Positions 12,301 to 19,572 of a DNA stretch of 64,000 nt are shown one piece after another. The translations under genes were made by a program, and so were the position numbers. This DNA comes from Amphiura filiformis (taxonomy: Eukaryota > Echinodermata > Ophiuroidea > Amphilepidida > Amphiuridae): contig NW_027305504.1 in assembly GCF_039555335.1 (NCBI RefSeq), positions 272,501 to 336,500 of the forward strand, given 5' to 3'. Under the pieces are notes generated by a model. The model was not told the origin of the DNA. It worked only from the letters and a program-made list of their open reading frames with translations, and did no database searches. Each line of letters starts with the position of its first letter. Position 1 is the stretch's first letter.

Positions 12301-15243
12301 ACTGGGTCCCGTCTACACAAAACAGGTGTTGTTACTGCCCAATTGGGTGGATTAAATCCATTAAAACCATTTAATAACCGATGTTGAATTGTATTGTGTT
12401 GTAAACTTTCATCATTCTTTTGTCTACGTGTAACACGGGTGATGAAATGCAGTTTAATATCCCCGCCAAGGCCACATCATTTTTCACTTTTTAGGTGGGA
12501 TAGACCGAAGGGGGGACCTAGCTATGGCCGCCATTGAGATTTAGGAATGCGTAAAATTGGATTCATCTATAAGATTCGTTTATAATGTGTGTCTTACGCC
12601 AAAATGGTCCATGATGCAGTCATGTCTACAGTAGAATTCACCATGACCTTTGCAGGACTTAAACCCCAAGATAACACTCATTGAAGACAGCTCAACTATG
12701 TTAAATCAGATCTTCTCTGGTTAAATCCACACTACATGTTTCTGTTTTACCTGTGCAATGAGCAATGAGCTGGTATTATAGTTTCAGTTGAACGATTATA
12801 AAGCAAACGCAAGGTAACAATACTGGGTGGGTCTTGGTGTACGAAATGAGACAATAGTGTGCATATTGTTAACCAGCATTCTTGAAAATGAGGAACATAC
12901 TGGTTGCAGACTTAACACGGTTTGGAAATAATTTCTTTATATATTTTGGTGTTATCTATCGTTTACATATCCTTCCTAAAACACCAAAGTGCGAATATTT
13001 CCAAACACCTAAATTAGCTAAAAATTAAGGACATGTTACAAAACTATATTTTCTAGAATTTCAGAGAATACTTAGAATTTTGGCCGGTTATTTTTCACAC
13101 AGTGACGTTAACTAGGCAATGCCCTATTACCTATAACATACAGTAAAACACCAAAGTGCGAATATTTCCAAACACCTAAATTAGCTTAAAATTTAGGACA
13201 TGTTACAAAACTATATGTTCTAGAATTTCAGAGAATACTTTAAATATTGGCCGATTATTTTTCACACAGTGACGTTAACTAGGCAATGCCCATAGGCTAT
13301 AACATGCACTGTTTGTAGAGGTCACGCGTCAATGGTGAGAGTACTGTGTATTATGTATAGGAGAATGGACAGTAACTGCAGTATGCAGCGACTTTCTGTA
13401 ACACTCGATGATCTTATGTAATTGTGTTTTATAAAGTCAAGACTTTCTTAAAAACACTAACGTGATTTTTTTTTTTTTTTATCACTCTTTCCTGACAGGT
13501 ACATCATTTAATATCATCGTTATAATAGTAGGCCTGATTCTGTTCTTATTTAATATGCTCCTTTTACTTGCATGGTGTTACCTCTGTAGAAGGTACGCAG
13601 ATATCATCGATATTGCACAAAACATGCAAAACCGCCCATTACAACGTGACGAACTTACTAGCAGTCAACCAATTTTCCAACAAATCCGCCCATTGCAAAG
13701 TGAAGTGGCTAATCAACCTATTTTCCAACAGTTGCAGGTAAGTTAGTACGAGGAGATAGTATATGAAGCTAAGATACGACATATTATAATTGACCTTTTC
13801 GGTAAATCTCATAACGCTTTTCGAGTACACCTGAGAACTCGTCATTTGACGTCACGCCGACTTGCAATGCGCAGTAACGATGTTCGATAAGCGATGTGCG
13901 CATCGGTGCGGAGCGGCGTGACGCAGAATGACGAGTTCTTAGGTGTACTCGCAAAGGCTTATGGGATTCACCGAAAAGGTCAATTGGATACTGAAATAAA
14001 ACATAGATTAAAAAAATACTAGTTTGCTTCTGACGTCACCTGTCAATCAAAAATTTGTTTACGATTTGTCGTGATGGTTGAAATTTAAAAAGCAGCAGTA
14101 AAAATTTACTTCAAACCACAGATCCTGTGTTCAAACCTGAGACTAGTATACCTGAAATATATTCAGGTATACTAGTTTCAGGTTCAAACATACTCTAAAC
14201 CGTCTCAAAGGTTAGTAAATGGAAACTTTCTTTTCTGAAGGCATCATGTCAACAATGCCTAGAAATACTGCTTTTTGCCTTCCTTTCTGCGATTCCTTTT
14301 CTCCGATGAAGGCACCAGATAAATCAGCCTTCCTGTTACGTGCTACTAACAGCCTAATCGCGGGCTGTCGGGAGTTGATCGTCAGACGTTAACTGGTATT
14401 TTTGATTCAGTTTTCAATTATAGTCTCATTTTTTGCTGAATATTCTTGCCCATGGATTACGTCCTCTATTGAATGAAATTGTGAAATTTCACAAAGTAAG
14501 AGTTCAATTAATTAAGATATTAATCTACTTCTGTGTTCACAAAACTTTTTTAATAGCTATCCTCGGTCATATGAATTATTTGACCATCCCAGCAGACATC
14601 TTGCAATGCCAATGACAACATTATTCCTTCGACCGTATTGCAAATATGATTTGACTTGCAAGTTGTTACGTACAATCTAATTTGGGCATATTAACAGTGC
14701 TTCATTGCCCCTCCCCTCTGGTTTCCAACCCACCCCATTGTGAGGCTTATCTCGCTATTTACTTAAATTAAAGGAGTATTTCGTGATCCTAGGATCCTAT
14801 ATTTATGTCATTTTTCATTAGATATCCACGAAAAAAACCTATTCCCAAAATTTCAGTTGATTCCGATTTTGCGTTCGCGAGTTATGCATAATTATGTGTA
14901 TTACACTGCTCCATCGACAATGTGTTGTAATTTCGTTCTGGTGCACCAGAACGAAATTCAAATTTCACGATATCTTTGCTAAACGAATTAATCTGCAAGA
15001 AATATTTTGTACATAAACATTATGTAGCCAGAGGTTTCCAGTGATATAAAGATCTCAACTTTTTTTGAGAAAAGTGGGGGGGATGAGGCTGTGGATCACG
15101 AAATGCCCTTTTAATTCGTTTATGTCGTATTTCTTTGTCAACAAATTGCATTATTGAATGTGACGTTTCATTATGATTGTGTATATAAATTTCAGACAAT
15201 GTATCAACGTCAATATTTTGATGGAGGTGATGGATTCTACTAA
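323..15243 (+). CDS. Calx-beta / EGF-like transmembrane protein, 3' part of gene
   Basis: Gene model built by joining exons 323-439, 596-850, 1178-1294, 1451-1705, 2030-2146, 2303-2557, 4447-4563, 6381-6626, eleven EGF exons (7954-8067, 8267-8380, 8516-8629, 8760-8873, 10465-10578, 10720-10833, 10969-11082, 11218-11331, 11462-11575, 11717-11830, 11948-12061), 13499-13737 and 15196-15243. All have AG/GT borders and all extracellular junctions are phase 1, so any domain can be skipped or duplicated without a frameshift. The product reads Calx-beta x4, EGF x11, transmembrane helix, ~60-residue tail. Calx-beta folds bind calcium in Na/Ca exchangers and in adhesion proteins, and EGF repeats usually mediate extracellular contacts, so a cell-surface adhesion or receptor role is inferred. 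The N-terminus is upstream of the window. No named orthologue is recognised. Confidence 0.8.
541..588. repeat. (TTA)n microsatellite at 3' splice site of exon 1B
   Basis: About 48 bases of TTA/ATT repeat end seven bases before the acceptor AG of Calx-beta exon 1B, where a polypyrimidine tract is expected. Confidence 0.95.
596..850 (+). CDS. Calx-beta unit 1, exon B
   Basis: 255-nt exon after aaacag, before gtaatt. It continues exon A in frame (LSTMDITATGG, then GLDY) and carries the Calx-beta hallmarks: TATGGxxLDYT, ILSDDIAEGNEYLQVEL, and the terminal YDDD. These acidic runs (SDD, EGNE, DDD) are the calcium-binding loops in the family. The ATG inside the exon (607) is not a real start because the reading frame is open from the splice acceptor. 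Confidence 0.87.
851..1177 (+). other. Intron between Calx-beta units 1 and 2
   Basis: 327-base intron, gtaatt to ccttag. It is nearly identical to the unit 2/3 intron, so the tandem duplication covers exons and introns together (period 852-855 bases). No independent feature is seen; open frames on the minus strand here are only the same intron repeated. Confidence 0.8.
1178..1294 (+). CDS. Calx-beta unit 2, exon A
   Basis: 117-nt phase 1-1 exon (ccttag / gtaagt). It differs from unit 1 exon A at few positions: TETDAG instead of TETDTD, IPITI instead of ITITI and LSQE instead of LSKE. It lies exactly 855 bases after exon 1A. Confidence 0.85.
1380..1443. repeat. (ATT)n microsatellite at acceptor of exon 2B
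   Basis: Uninterrupted ATT repeat of about 64 bases immediately upstream of atttaaacag, the acceptor of Calx-beta exon 2B. Confidence 0.95.
1451..1705 (+). CDS. Calx-beta unit 2, exon B
   Basis: 255-nt exon. The protein is the same as exon 1B until the end (DDDAPG instead of DDDEPG), so duplication was recent or the copies are homogenised. Same acidic calcium-loop motifs. Borders are aaacag and gtaatt. Confidence 0.87.
2030..2146 (+). CDS. Calx-beta unit 3, exon A
   Basis: 117-nt exon (ccttag / gtaagt), phase 1-1, 852 bases after exon 2A. It has TENDAG where unit 2 has TETDAG, then the same TKRGDLSQETTV turn. Confidence 0.85.
2230..2299. repeat. (ATT)n microsatellite abutting exon 3B
   Basis: ATT/TTA repeat of about 70 bases ending in attacag, so the repeat itself supplies the sequence upstream of the acceptor. 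The poly-Ile open frames through it are artefacts. Confidence 0.95.
2303..2557 (+). CDS. Calx-beta unit 3, exon B
   Basis: 255-nt exon, the most diverged of the first three: TATGGTALDYTIKTDEIITFT, later LQVALNLPSSAP and LSDVNKALVIIYDDDTPG. The core Calx-beta motifs SDDIAEGNEYLQV and YDDD are kept. Phase 1 at both ends. Confidence 0.86.
2624..2667 (+). pseudogene. Fragment of a Calx-beta exon B 3' end
   Basis: Forty-four bases match the last part of exon B (ttgaacaaggcaatgg, atatgacgacgatgcacccg) and are followed by the same gtaat donor. No upstream exon body or acceptor is present. It is the remnant of a deleted fifth Calx-beta unit, or the by-product of unequal crossing-over. Confidence 0.8.
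2668..4446 (+). other. Intron between Calx-beta units 3 and 4
   Basis: No coding exon is seen. The stretch holds a large foldback element (2985-3625). Near 4199-4400 there is a piece resembling the window's first 320 bases, consistent with an older whole-unit duplication that included the upstream intron. Confidence 0.6.
2985..3625. mobile_element. Foldback (long inverted repeat) element
   Basis: The arm from about 2990 (atcggatagcaatg) to 3260 matches, reversed, the arm from about 3355 to 3615 (gttgctatccgat). Corresponding inner blocks are gaaattcgtaatataatac on the left and the reverse of gtattatagcccgaatttc-like sequence on the right. The arms are ~270 bases and imperfect, with a ~95-base loop. 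There is no ORF. It is probably a non-autonomous DNA element; the ends are approximate. Confidence 0.7.
4447..4563 (+). CDS. Calx-beta unit 4, exon A
   Basis: 117-nt exon (cctcag / gtaagt). TEGDSGTVVISITITKRGDLSQETTV preserves the strand-turn pattern. Its partner exon B lies 1.8 kb away because a Tc1-like transposon and a long ATT repeat sit in the intron; the paired intron in units 1-3 is only about 156 bases. Confidence 0.84.
4662..6240 (+). mobile_element. Tc1-like DNA transposon, inactive
   Basis: Starts cagtcatggacaaaagtttg after TA (4660-4661) and ends with the inverted cattggacaaaag-type terminus before TA (6241-6242). Length is 1579 bases, the usual Tc1 size. It sits in the intron between Calx-beta exons 4A and 4B in the same orientation as the gene. 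The transposase frame is broken. Confidence 0.88.
5053..5930 (+). pseudogene. Degenerate Tc1-family transposase
   Basis: Pieces read, in order: the N-terminal helix-turn-helix region (AVSKILKRRRESG, then RPRSGHPRKTT, a Tc1-type linker), the first catalytic block (WRNMIFSEEARF, where the family has S-D-E, so the first catalytic Asp looks lost), VWG and QEQYLYVL blocks, the second catalytic region (FLIQDDNT), and the third (ALSPDMKTIENLWAEV). Several in-frame stops, for example after HLHARLL and ALLED, and a frame change near 5660 separate them. No functional enzyme can be made. Confidence 0.88.
6250..6379. repeat. (TTA)n microsatellite abutting exon 4B
   Basis: About 130 bases of slightly interrupted TTA repeat running directly into attatag, the acceptor of Calx-beta exon 4B. 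It is the longest of the four such tracts in this gene. Confidence 0.95.
6381..6626 (+). CDS. Calx-beta unit 4, exon B
   Basis: 246-nt exon, nine bases shorter than the others: TATGG is followed directly by DYT, so three residues are missing before the conserved Asp-Tyr. The frame and the later motifs (SDDIAEGNEYLQVAL, YDDDAPG) are intact. The donor is gtatat. It joins in phase 1 to the first EGF exon. Confidence 0.85.
6827..7855. repeat. Direct repeat R1 flanking the EGF cluster (left)
   Basis: Begins ctcaactatgttaaatcag and runs to aactgcagtatg. The same block recurs at 12691-13386 (R2) after the last EGF exon. It contains an internal tandem of about 170 bases (7481-7651 and 7652-7819, each with accaaagtgcgaatatttcc). 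R1 differs from R2 mainly by a 360-base MITE insertion. Confidence 0.85.
7040..7399. mobile_element. GC-rich MITE, TTTCATACTTTC family
   Basis: Inverted ends gctggtttcatactttc and gaaagtatgaaaccagc enclose many copies of gccgctt / aagcggc. The corresponding position in R2 (near 12890) lacks it, so it inserted after R1 and R2 were formed. A smaller relative is at 9425-9553. Confidence 0.82.
7954..8067 (+). CDS. EGF-like exon 1
   Basis: 114-nt phase 1-1 exon (attacag / gtaaac). The six cysteines are spaced C-x5-C-x5-C-x5-C-x-C-x8-C, a compact EGF fold, in VCNGGNGCANNGICIG, then CVCGGGFTGNFCQ. The exon encodes exactly one domain of 38 codons. There is no D-x-D/N calcium-binding signature before the first cysteine, so calcium binding is not predicted for it. 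Confidence 0.9.
8267..8380 (+). CDS. EGF-like exon 2
   Basis: Same six-Cys pattern, VCGNGNGCANNGICIGTDAC, then CVCGSGFTGNLCQFSS. The last exon base is T (ccat|gtaaac) instead of G, so the junction codon becomes TTG (Leu) instead of GTG (Val). EGF exon 7 shares this variant. Confidence 0.9.
8516..8629 (+). CDS. EGF-like exon 3
   Basis: 114-nt exon (ttcag / gtaaac). Distinguished by GICVATDSCVCASGF between cysteines 3 and 6, a variant shared with EGF exon 9. Phase 1-1. Confidence 0.9.
8760..8873 (+). CDS. EGF-like exon 4
   Basis: 114-nt exon. VCDNGNGCANNGICVDTNLC, then CVCASGFTGNLCQFGN. Normally it would be followed by exon 5, but that is truncated, so splicing to exon 6 is predicted; the phase is kept. 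Confidence 0.9.
9015..9042 (+). pseudogene. EGF-like exon 5, truncated by insertion
   Basis: The acceptor (tttttag) and first 28 bases (CDNGNGCAN) are intact, then the sequence diverges abruptly at 9043 and the rest of the exon, including the donor, is missing. A TIR element begins about 25 bases on. The loss does not break the gene because the exon is symmetric and can be skipped. Confidence 0.85.
9070..9959. mobile_element. TIR element inserted in the EGF cluster
   Basis: The left end atggacttcggttgtatata followed by aaatgcgcat twice is mirrored on the right by tgcgcatttatatatac then aaccgaagtccact. Inverted termini are about 50 bases. It includes a nested small element (9425-9553). There is no transposase, so it is non-autonomous. 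Confidence 0.82.
9425..9553. mobile_element. Short MITE nested in the larger TIR element
   Basis: Inverted ends tttcatactatcatgc and gcatgaaagtatgaaa, with a gcttgccgccgagcggc core. It belongs to the same family as 7040-7399 but is only ~130 bases. Confidence 0.75.
10465..10578 (+). CDS. EGF-like exon 6
   Basis: 114-nt exon (ttcag / gtaaac): VCGGANGCANNGICVDNNLC, then CVCASGFTGNLCQFGN. The GGAN / VDNN variant also marks exon 11, suggesting they descend from the same ancestral repeat. Confidence 0.9.
10720..10833 (+). CDS. EGF-like exon 7
   Basis: 114-nt exon ending ccat|gtaaac like exon 2. VCGNGNGCANNGICIGTDVC, CVCGSGF. The start is 255 bases after exon 6, the typical period of this cluster (231-255). 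Confidence 0.9.
10969..11082 (+). CDS. EGF-like exon 8
   Basis: 114-nt exon. VCDNGNGCANNGICIGTDVC, CVCGSGFTGNLCQFGSASPG. All six cysteines present; standard borders. Confidence 0.9.
11218..11331 (+). CDS. EGF-like exon 9
   Basis: 114-nt exon with the VATDSCVCASGF variant of exon 3. Its upstream intron also has the same tatatttttcag acceptor as exon 3, so the copying unit was exon plus intron. Confidence 0.9.
11462..11575 (+). CDS. EGF-like exon 10
   Basis: 114-nt exon. VCGNGNGCANNGICIGTDVC, CVCGSGF. Phase 1-1; six cysteines intact. Confidence 0.9.
11717..11830 (+). CDS. EGF-like exon 11
   Basis: 114-nt exon. VCGGANGCANHGICVDNNLC differs from exon 6 in one residue of this stretch (NH instead of NN). 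Standard borders. Confidence 0.9.
11948..12061 (+). CDS. EGF-like exon 12 (last)
   Basis: 114-nt exon. VCDNGNGCANNGICIGTDVC, CVCGSGFSGNLCQ. The preceding intron is the shortest (117 bases). It splices in phase 1 to the transmembrane exon. Confidence 0.9.
12062..13498 (+). other. Intron between EGF cluster and transmembrane exon
   Basis: 12062-12690 shows no repeat shared with the rest of the window and no exon with two borders. 12691-13386 is direct repeat R2. A T-run (about 13466-13480) precedes the acceptor cctgacag. Confidence 0.6.
12691..13386. repeat. Direct repeat R2 flanking the EGF cluster (right)
   Basis: Matches R1 (6827-7855) from ctcaactatg to aactgcagtatg. It lacks the MITE of R1 but has about 40 extra bases near 13321-13360. 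It includes the same two-copy internal tandem (around 12974-13140 and 13141-13310). Confidence 0.85.
13499..13737 (+). CDS. Transmembrane and juxtamembrane exon
   Basis: 239-nt exon, acceptor phase 1, donor phase 0 (caag-like ttgcag|gtaagt). It begins GTSFNIIVIIVGLILF and continues through a strongly hydrophobic run of about 25 residues, then the basic stop-transfer CRR, which makes the EGF side extracellular. The tail contains two copies of a motif RPLQ...QPIFQQ (RPLQRDELTSSQPIFQQ and RPLQSEVANQPIFQQ). The upstream ATG at 13462 is intronic. No kinase, death or ITAM motif is seen. Confidence 0.85.
13788..13985. mobile_element. 198-base MITE in last intron
   Basis: Left arm attgaccttttcggtaaatc, right arm ending accgaaaaggtcaat. 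The arms pair over about 55 bases including gtacacctgagaactcgtca and its mirrored tgacgagttcttaggtgtac. The centre is GC-rich. No coding capacity. Confidence 0.85.
14136..14182. repeat. Short near-perfect palindrome
   Basis: Arms cctgagactagtatacctga and tcaggtatactagtttcagg, 20 bases with one mismatch, around a 7-base loop. Confidence 0.85.
14772..15110 (+). mobile_element. TTAA-type MITE (copy 1)
   Basis: 339 bases between TTAA 14768-14771 and TTAA 15111-15114. The ends are aaggagtatttcgtgatcct and (inverted) agggcatttcgtgatcc. A perfect 30-base palindrome is in the middle (14929-14958, centre ggtgcacc). The TTAA target resembles piggyBac- or Kolobok-type elements; no transposase is present. 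Confidence 0.9.
15196..15243 (+). CDS. Last coding exon, copy A
   Basis: 48-nt exon after aatttcag, phase 0, encoding TMYQRQYFDGGDGFY and TAA. It completes the cytoplasmic tail, giving a short Gln/Tyr-rich C-terminus. AATAAA occurs at 15246-15251, three bases after the stop, which is too close to be the only poly(A) signal with a normal 3' UTR. An identical exon is present at 19998-20045. Confidence 0.75.
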   Translation, partial: TMYQRQYFDGGDGFY

Positions 15244-15317
15244 GGAATAAATTATGGAATCGTCATTTCGCAGTGGTGGCTGACCAGTGACTTGTTCCAA
15301 GAAATATGAACACCTTA

Positions 15318-15965
15318 TACACTATTCAAATACTTCCCCACCCCTATCCCGGGAATATGGGGAGGGAAGGATGGGGTTTGTAATTTTCAGACTAATTACA
15401 TTTAAGTATATACTCTGACCCATGGGGACCACTATTTCTAATGCATTACCTACCACACTTTCCTGTTGTTTCTACTGTTGCCATTCCTTAGGTTGCGGGG
15501 TCGGAAAATTAAACAATGTTACAAAACGATTCATTCCCCACCCCTGGGGCGCAACCCCGGAGGGGGTTCTCCCTGGTTGAAGGTATACGGGGATGTGCCA
15601 CGGTTTTCGGGTACCTATTCAGCAATTTTGGTATATCAATGGGTGGGTTTTCAGTAGAGACCAATGCGCCCAATTGGGCGCATTTGGTAAAAAAACCCTA
15701 AAAGCGCCCAATTATGGCAAATTTGGGTGCTTTTTGTGAAAATTGGTATACTGATGGGTGGCAAAATCAGCAAAAAGTAGGTATAGAGAAAGTCAGCATC
15801 CGAAAGTCTGTGTGGCACATCCCCGTAAATTTTTTTTCGAAGAACCCCCATTTCGGGGGCGCAACAACCTGTTAATCCACATGTAATCCCAGCTTACAAT
15901 CCCCACCAATGAACGCCCCACATTCCCCGAGATGGGTGGGGTGGGGGAAGTACTTGAGCAGTGTA
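15318..15965. mobile_element. Inverted-repeat element in copy A
   Basis: Outer arms tacactattcaaatacttcc and (inverted) tacactgctcaagtacttcc. Inner arms also mirror each other (acggggatgtgccac at about 15588, gtggcacatccccgt at about 15813). Copy B retains both outer ends but lacks 15334-15855, so the interior was lost there. Confidence 0.75.
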
Positions 15966-16935
15966 TTGAGTCTACTCCGATCATCCGAGATCATTCATTT
16001 TTGCCATACTAACTTAATAACACTCACACGGTAAAAAACTTGTAAAGACAATAAGAGGAATACCGTTTCTTTTGCCAATTTATGTGCCACACACTTAACC
16101 AACTCATGGCGAATACCGACAGTATCAGTAACTTTAATAAGTAGAACAGCAATGTAGCCTCAACCATGGCAAAAGCAGGTAAAGCCTTAATAACGCTAAT
16201 ATAAAATTAACATATTAGGGCCGATCAAAAAAATTAACTAGCGTTACTCACCTTCAAACCATTAAATGACACGACCCTCTTTTTTACAACCGAATTGATT
16301 TCCCCAACTTTTTTTCGTCCGCGCCGAAAAAAATTCAACACTTTTTTGGGTAATAAACTGCTAGTGCAGCAGCAATAAGAGATGTCCGCATTTTCCTTGC
16401 ATTTTCAAGGACCACTTAATTTGTTCGGATCCCTATGACTCCGGGATCCACGACCCCAGGCTTAGGGGTAACGCACCCCTACCCCCCCCCCTCCATAACG
16501 GCGGATATGACATAATTGTACTATATTGTTTCAATGCCGACCGAGATCCTTGTATGTTATTTTGACTTTTCAAAATTTATACATTGGTATCGCGTTTGCT
16601 TAGTTTCTTGTGGGTTAGGGTTTTTTTGTTTGCTTGTTTGTTTGTTTGTTTTTGTTTTTTGCCTTAAGATGACCACTTTTTTGTGTGAAATATGGACTTT
16701 TAATGTTTTTATCAGTTCATACATGTACTAGTATTTATGATTCTTAATGCACAGGGCAATAATTCTAATCGATTTCTTCACAGTAGATGGAGCATGTTCG
16801 GTTTTATTTTAGTATATAGAATGACATATTCAGTTCACAAAATAAATGTTTTAAGTTAATGTTTTAAACATCTCAATCATTTCAATGAAACTGATTTAAT
16901 GGCTTTGAAATAGCGGTATGCCATTGTAATGTGAC

Positions 16936-17016
<81 letters not shown>

Positions 17017-18139
17017 TAAATGTTTTATACGTCTCAATCATGAATATTTCTAATCTCTGATGTAATATTATGTTGTAGTTGCAGTTCACCAACAGAATTT
17101 TCCTTTTCAGTTGTTTTGTTTGTGTTGAATTAATTTTATAATTCCATAAACTTATAACTGGTTTTTTTAAACACTTTTAAAAAAAAGTTTAAAATATAAA
17201 GAGCAAAATAATTTTGGAATCATCTCTTCCTTTATGGTAGGGTTTTTTTGTCACTATGGTCACTTTATATTGTATACAGGTTTGACAATATGTGGGAAAA
17301 CAACATAAAAGAAATTATGTTTAATAATTAATACACTGTTATCAATGTTTGTGACTACAATATTTTATACATGTATGGTTTTTATTGAAATATGTGACCG
17401 AACACTACGAATCAGCCGTAAAGTCGGTCCGGTCAATTTTGTTTTATTTCGTGTTTAGAAAATATATATCATAAGCTTTAAAATGGTATATCATTTGACT
17501 TGAAATGGGGTTATGGTTTGTTGAACTCTGTTCCTTGAACAAAATGGTGCCTTTTTCGGTTCTACATGTGTTTCTTTTTCCACATTGCTGGTAATAAAGT
17601 CATAATTGGCGGTCATTTCAAATCATCCCCAAGTCAACGAGGTTCAGGAATGTCCTTAATTGTTGGTTATACATACTTAGACAAAATACTATGCAATTGT
17701 AACCCACCACTTGAACAGGATTTAGCCAAAGCAAATAATGACTAGAGCTATTTTTAAATTATTTTAAAATGATTATATAGAAATAGGTAGAAGCTTATTA
17801 TCCTCTTCAACAAAAAGATTATTGATTGGTTTAAACAGTGTTTCATGAGATACTTGTCGCACCTAATTGAGGTACCTATGAATACGACCTTCACGCACAT
17901 TTTACACTGTATCTCGGAATACAATTTGCCGACTTTACGGCACATTCGTTGTGTACGCGCACATATAAGTTTATATCTGTTCAAATGTAAATATCAAGCT
18001 ATACCTACATTCCTTCCTCGAGGCACTGAAGGAAAATCAAATTTTGTGATTTTCTCAAAAACATGTTAGTTGGCTTCCTTACATCATTACCGCTCTACAA
18101 TATCTAAAGTACCGACACGAGGAAGGCATACGAACTATA
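15966..18139 (+). other. Copy A downstream of the last exon
   Basis: AT-rich DNA present again in copy B. No ORF is conserved between the two copies. It contains the empty TTAA site at 16851-16854 (occupied in copy B) and the (ATT)n tract 16936-17014. It could include 3' UTR, but no convincing end is defined. Confidence 0.6.
16936..17014. repeat. (ATT)n microsatellite, copy A
   Basis: About 79 bases of ATT repeat. The homologous tract in copy B (21591-21641) is about 51 bases. Confidence 0.95.
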
Positions 18140-18662
18140 CAGTAAGCCAAAAAATTAAGGTACCAGTTATGTTCACCTCCTGTATATCCTAAACAAAGAC
18201 GGAAATGTCATAATTGGAACCAGCAGCCAATAGCTGCATCTTTTAGCTCGAATTTAAGACCTCATTCGTTGAAATTGTTCAAGAAATAAAGACACGGCGA
18301 TCCCAAAACCCAAGGAAGATACCAATTTAAAAGTTGCAGTTTGGTGCATTAAATGCCCAATTGATTTGTACACAAAGCGTTCGTGAACAAGAGAACGAGC
18401 GCTGCGCTTCCATTGATTAGCACGTTAAAAATAGCGTCGTGCTTTCATTGATTAGAACACAAAAGTGCAACTTTTGATTTCGTTTCTTCATTAGGTTTTC
18501 GATCACCGTTTCTTTAATTCTCAACCAATTTCAACAAATAAGGTCTTAAATCAGAGCTAAAGAGTATAGGTATTGACTGCTTGTTTTATTTTTAACATAT
18601 TTGTCTTTATTCAGAATATACATGGTTGAACATAACTGGTACCTTAATTCTTTGGCTTACTG
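18140..18662. mobile_element. TA-type foldback MITE
   Basis: 523 bases, ends cagtaagccaaa and tttggcttactg, flanked by TA on both sides (18138-18139, 18663-18664). Subterminal blocks also pair (ggtaccagttatgttca / tgaacataactggtacc and aagacctcattcgttgaaat / its mirror). Copy B has the clean empty site gaactaTAgtataatt at about 22706-22720. TA target and CAGT-like ends fit Tc1/mariner mobilisation. Confidence 0.92.
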
Positions 18663-19572
18663 TAGTATAATTATATAAAGGTACTATATGAATTTTATTA
18701 TATTTATACAGGTTGGTCATGCGATAAAATCAAACAAAATTAGTCTTGTTGTCACCAAAATCAATTTTGAATATGGTCGAAAAAATGGTCCAATAGTCTT
18801 CCGATCAGCAATCGATAATAAATTCAACGGAACCAATCCCAATTTTGACGAGAGTAACAGTATGCAGATATTGCCTGTTTGTTGGGCAAGAATGGTAAAT
18901 GAAGCAAAAAGAAAATGATCATTGACGACAACCGGTTTATTTTGTTTGTATGCATCTAATTATATATATATATGTAATAATAGACATAGATTAAGTTACT
19001 TGGTGAAAGTATTATTAAAATAAATAAAGTGGCTTATGATAGCATCATGTCAACAATGCCTAGAAATGTTGCTTTTTGCCTTCCTTTCTGCGATTCCTTT
19101 TCTCCGATGAAGGCACCAGATAAATCAGCCTTCCTGTTACGTGCTACTAACAGCCTAATCGCGGGCTGTCGGGAGTTGATCGTCAGACGTTAACTGGTAT
19201 TTTTGATTCAGTTTTCGATTATAGTCTCATTTTTTGCTGAATATTCTTGCCCATGGATTACGTCCTCTATTGAATGAAATTGTGAAATTTCACAAAGTAA
19301 GAGTTCAATTAATTAAGATATTAATCTACTTCTGTGTTCACAAAACTTTTTTAATAGCTATCCTCGGTCATATGAATTATTTGACCATCCCAGCAGACAT
19401 CTTGCAATGCCAATGACAACATTATTCCTTCGACCGTATTGCAAAAATGATTTGACTTGCAAGTTGTTACGTACAATCTAATTTGGGCATATTAACAGTG
19501 CTTCATTGCCCCTCCCCTCTGGTTTCCAACCCACCCCATTGTGAGGCTTATCTCGCTATTTACTTAAATTAA

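Larger units (their letters stand above)
13738..15195 (+). other. Last intron of the gene
   Basis: 1.46-kb intron, gtaagt to tttcag. It holds a 198-base MITE (13788-13985), a half copy of the family seen at 62161, a short palindrome (14136-14182) and a TTAA-type MITE (14772-15110). The left border of tandem duplication A (14241) falls inside it. Confidence 0.7.
14241..19041. repeat. Tandem duplication, copy A
   Basis: Runs from gcatcatgtcaacaatgcct to agtggcttatgat. It contains the last coding exon, a TTAA-MITE, an IR element (15318-15965), an (ATT)n tract and a TA-type MITE (18140-18662). Copy B follows directly, head to tail. Confidence 0.92.

Noticed and set aside
15244-15251. AATAAA right after the stop codon as the poly(A) signal
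   Set aside because: It would leave almost no 3' UTR; AATAAA is frequent in AT-rich DNA, so the real end is undetermined.
18688-18918. Possible exon after tttatacag, repeated in copies B and C
   Set aside because: Copy B has stops after a small change and copy C differs mostly by amino-acid-changing substitutions; no donor or motif. Treated as noncoding.
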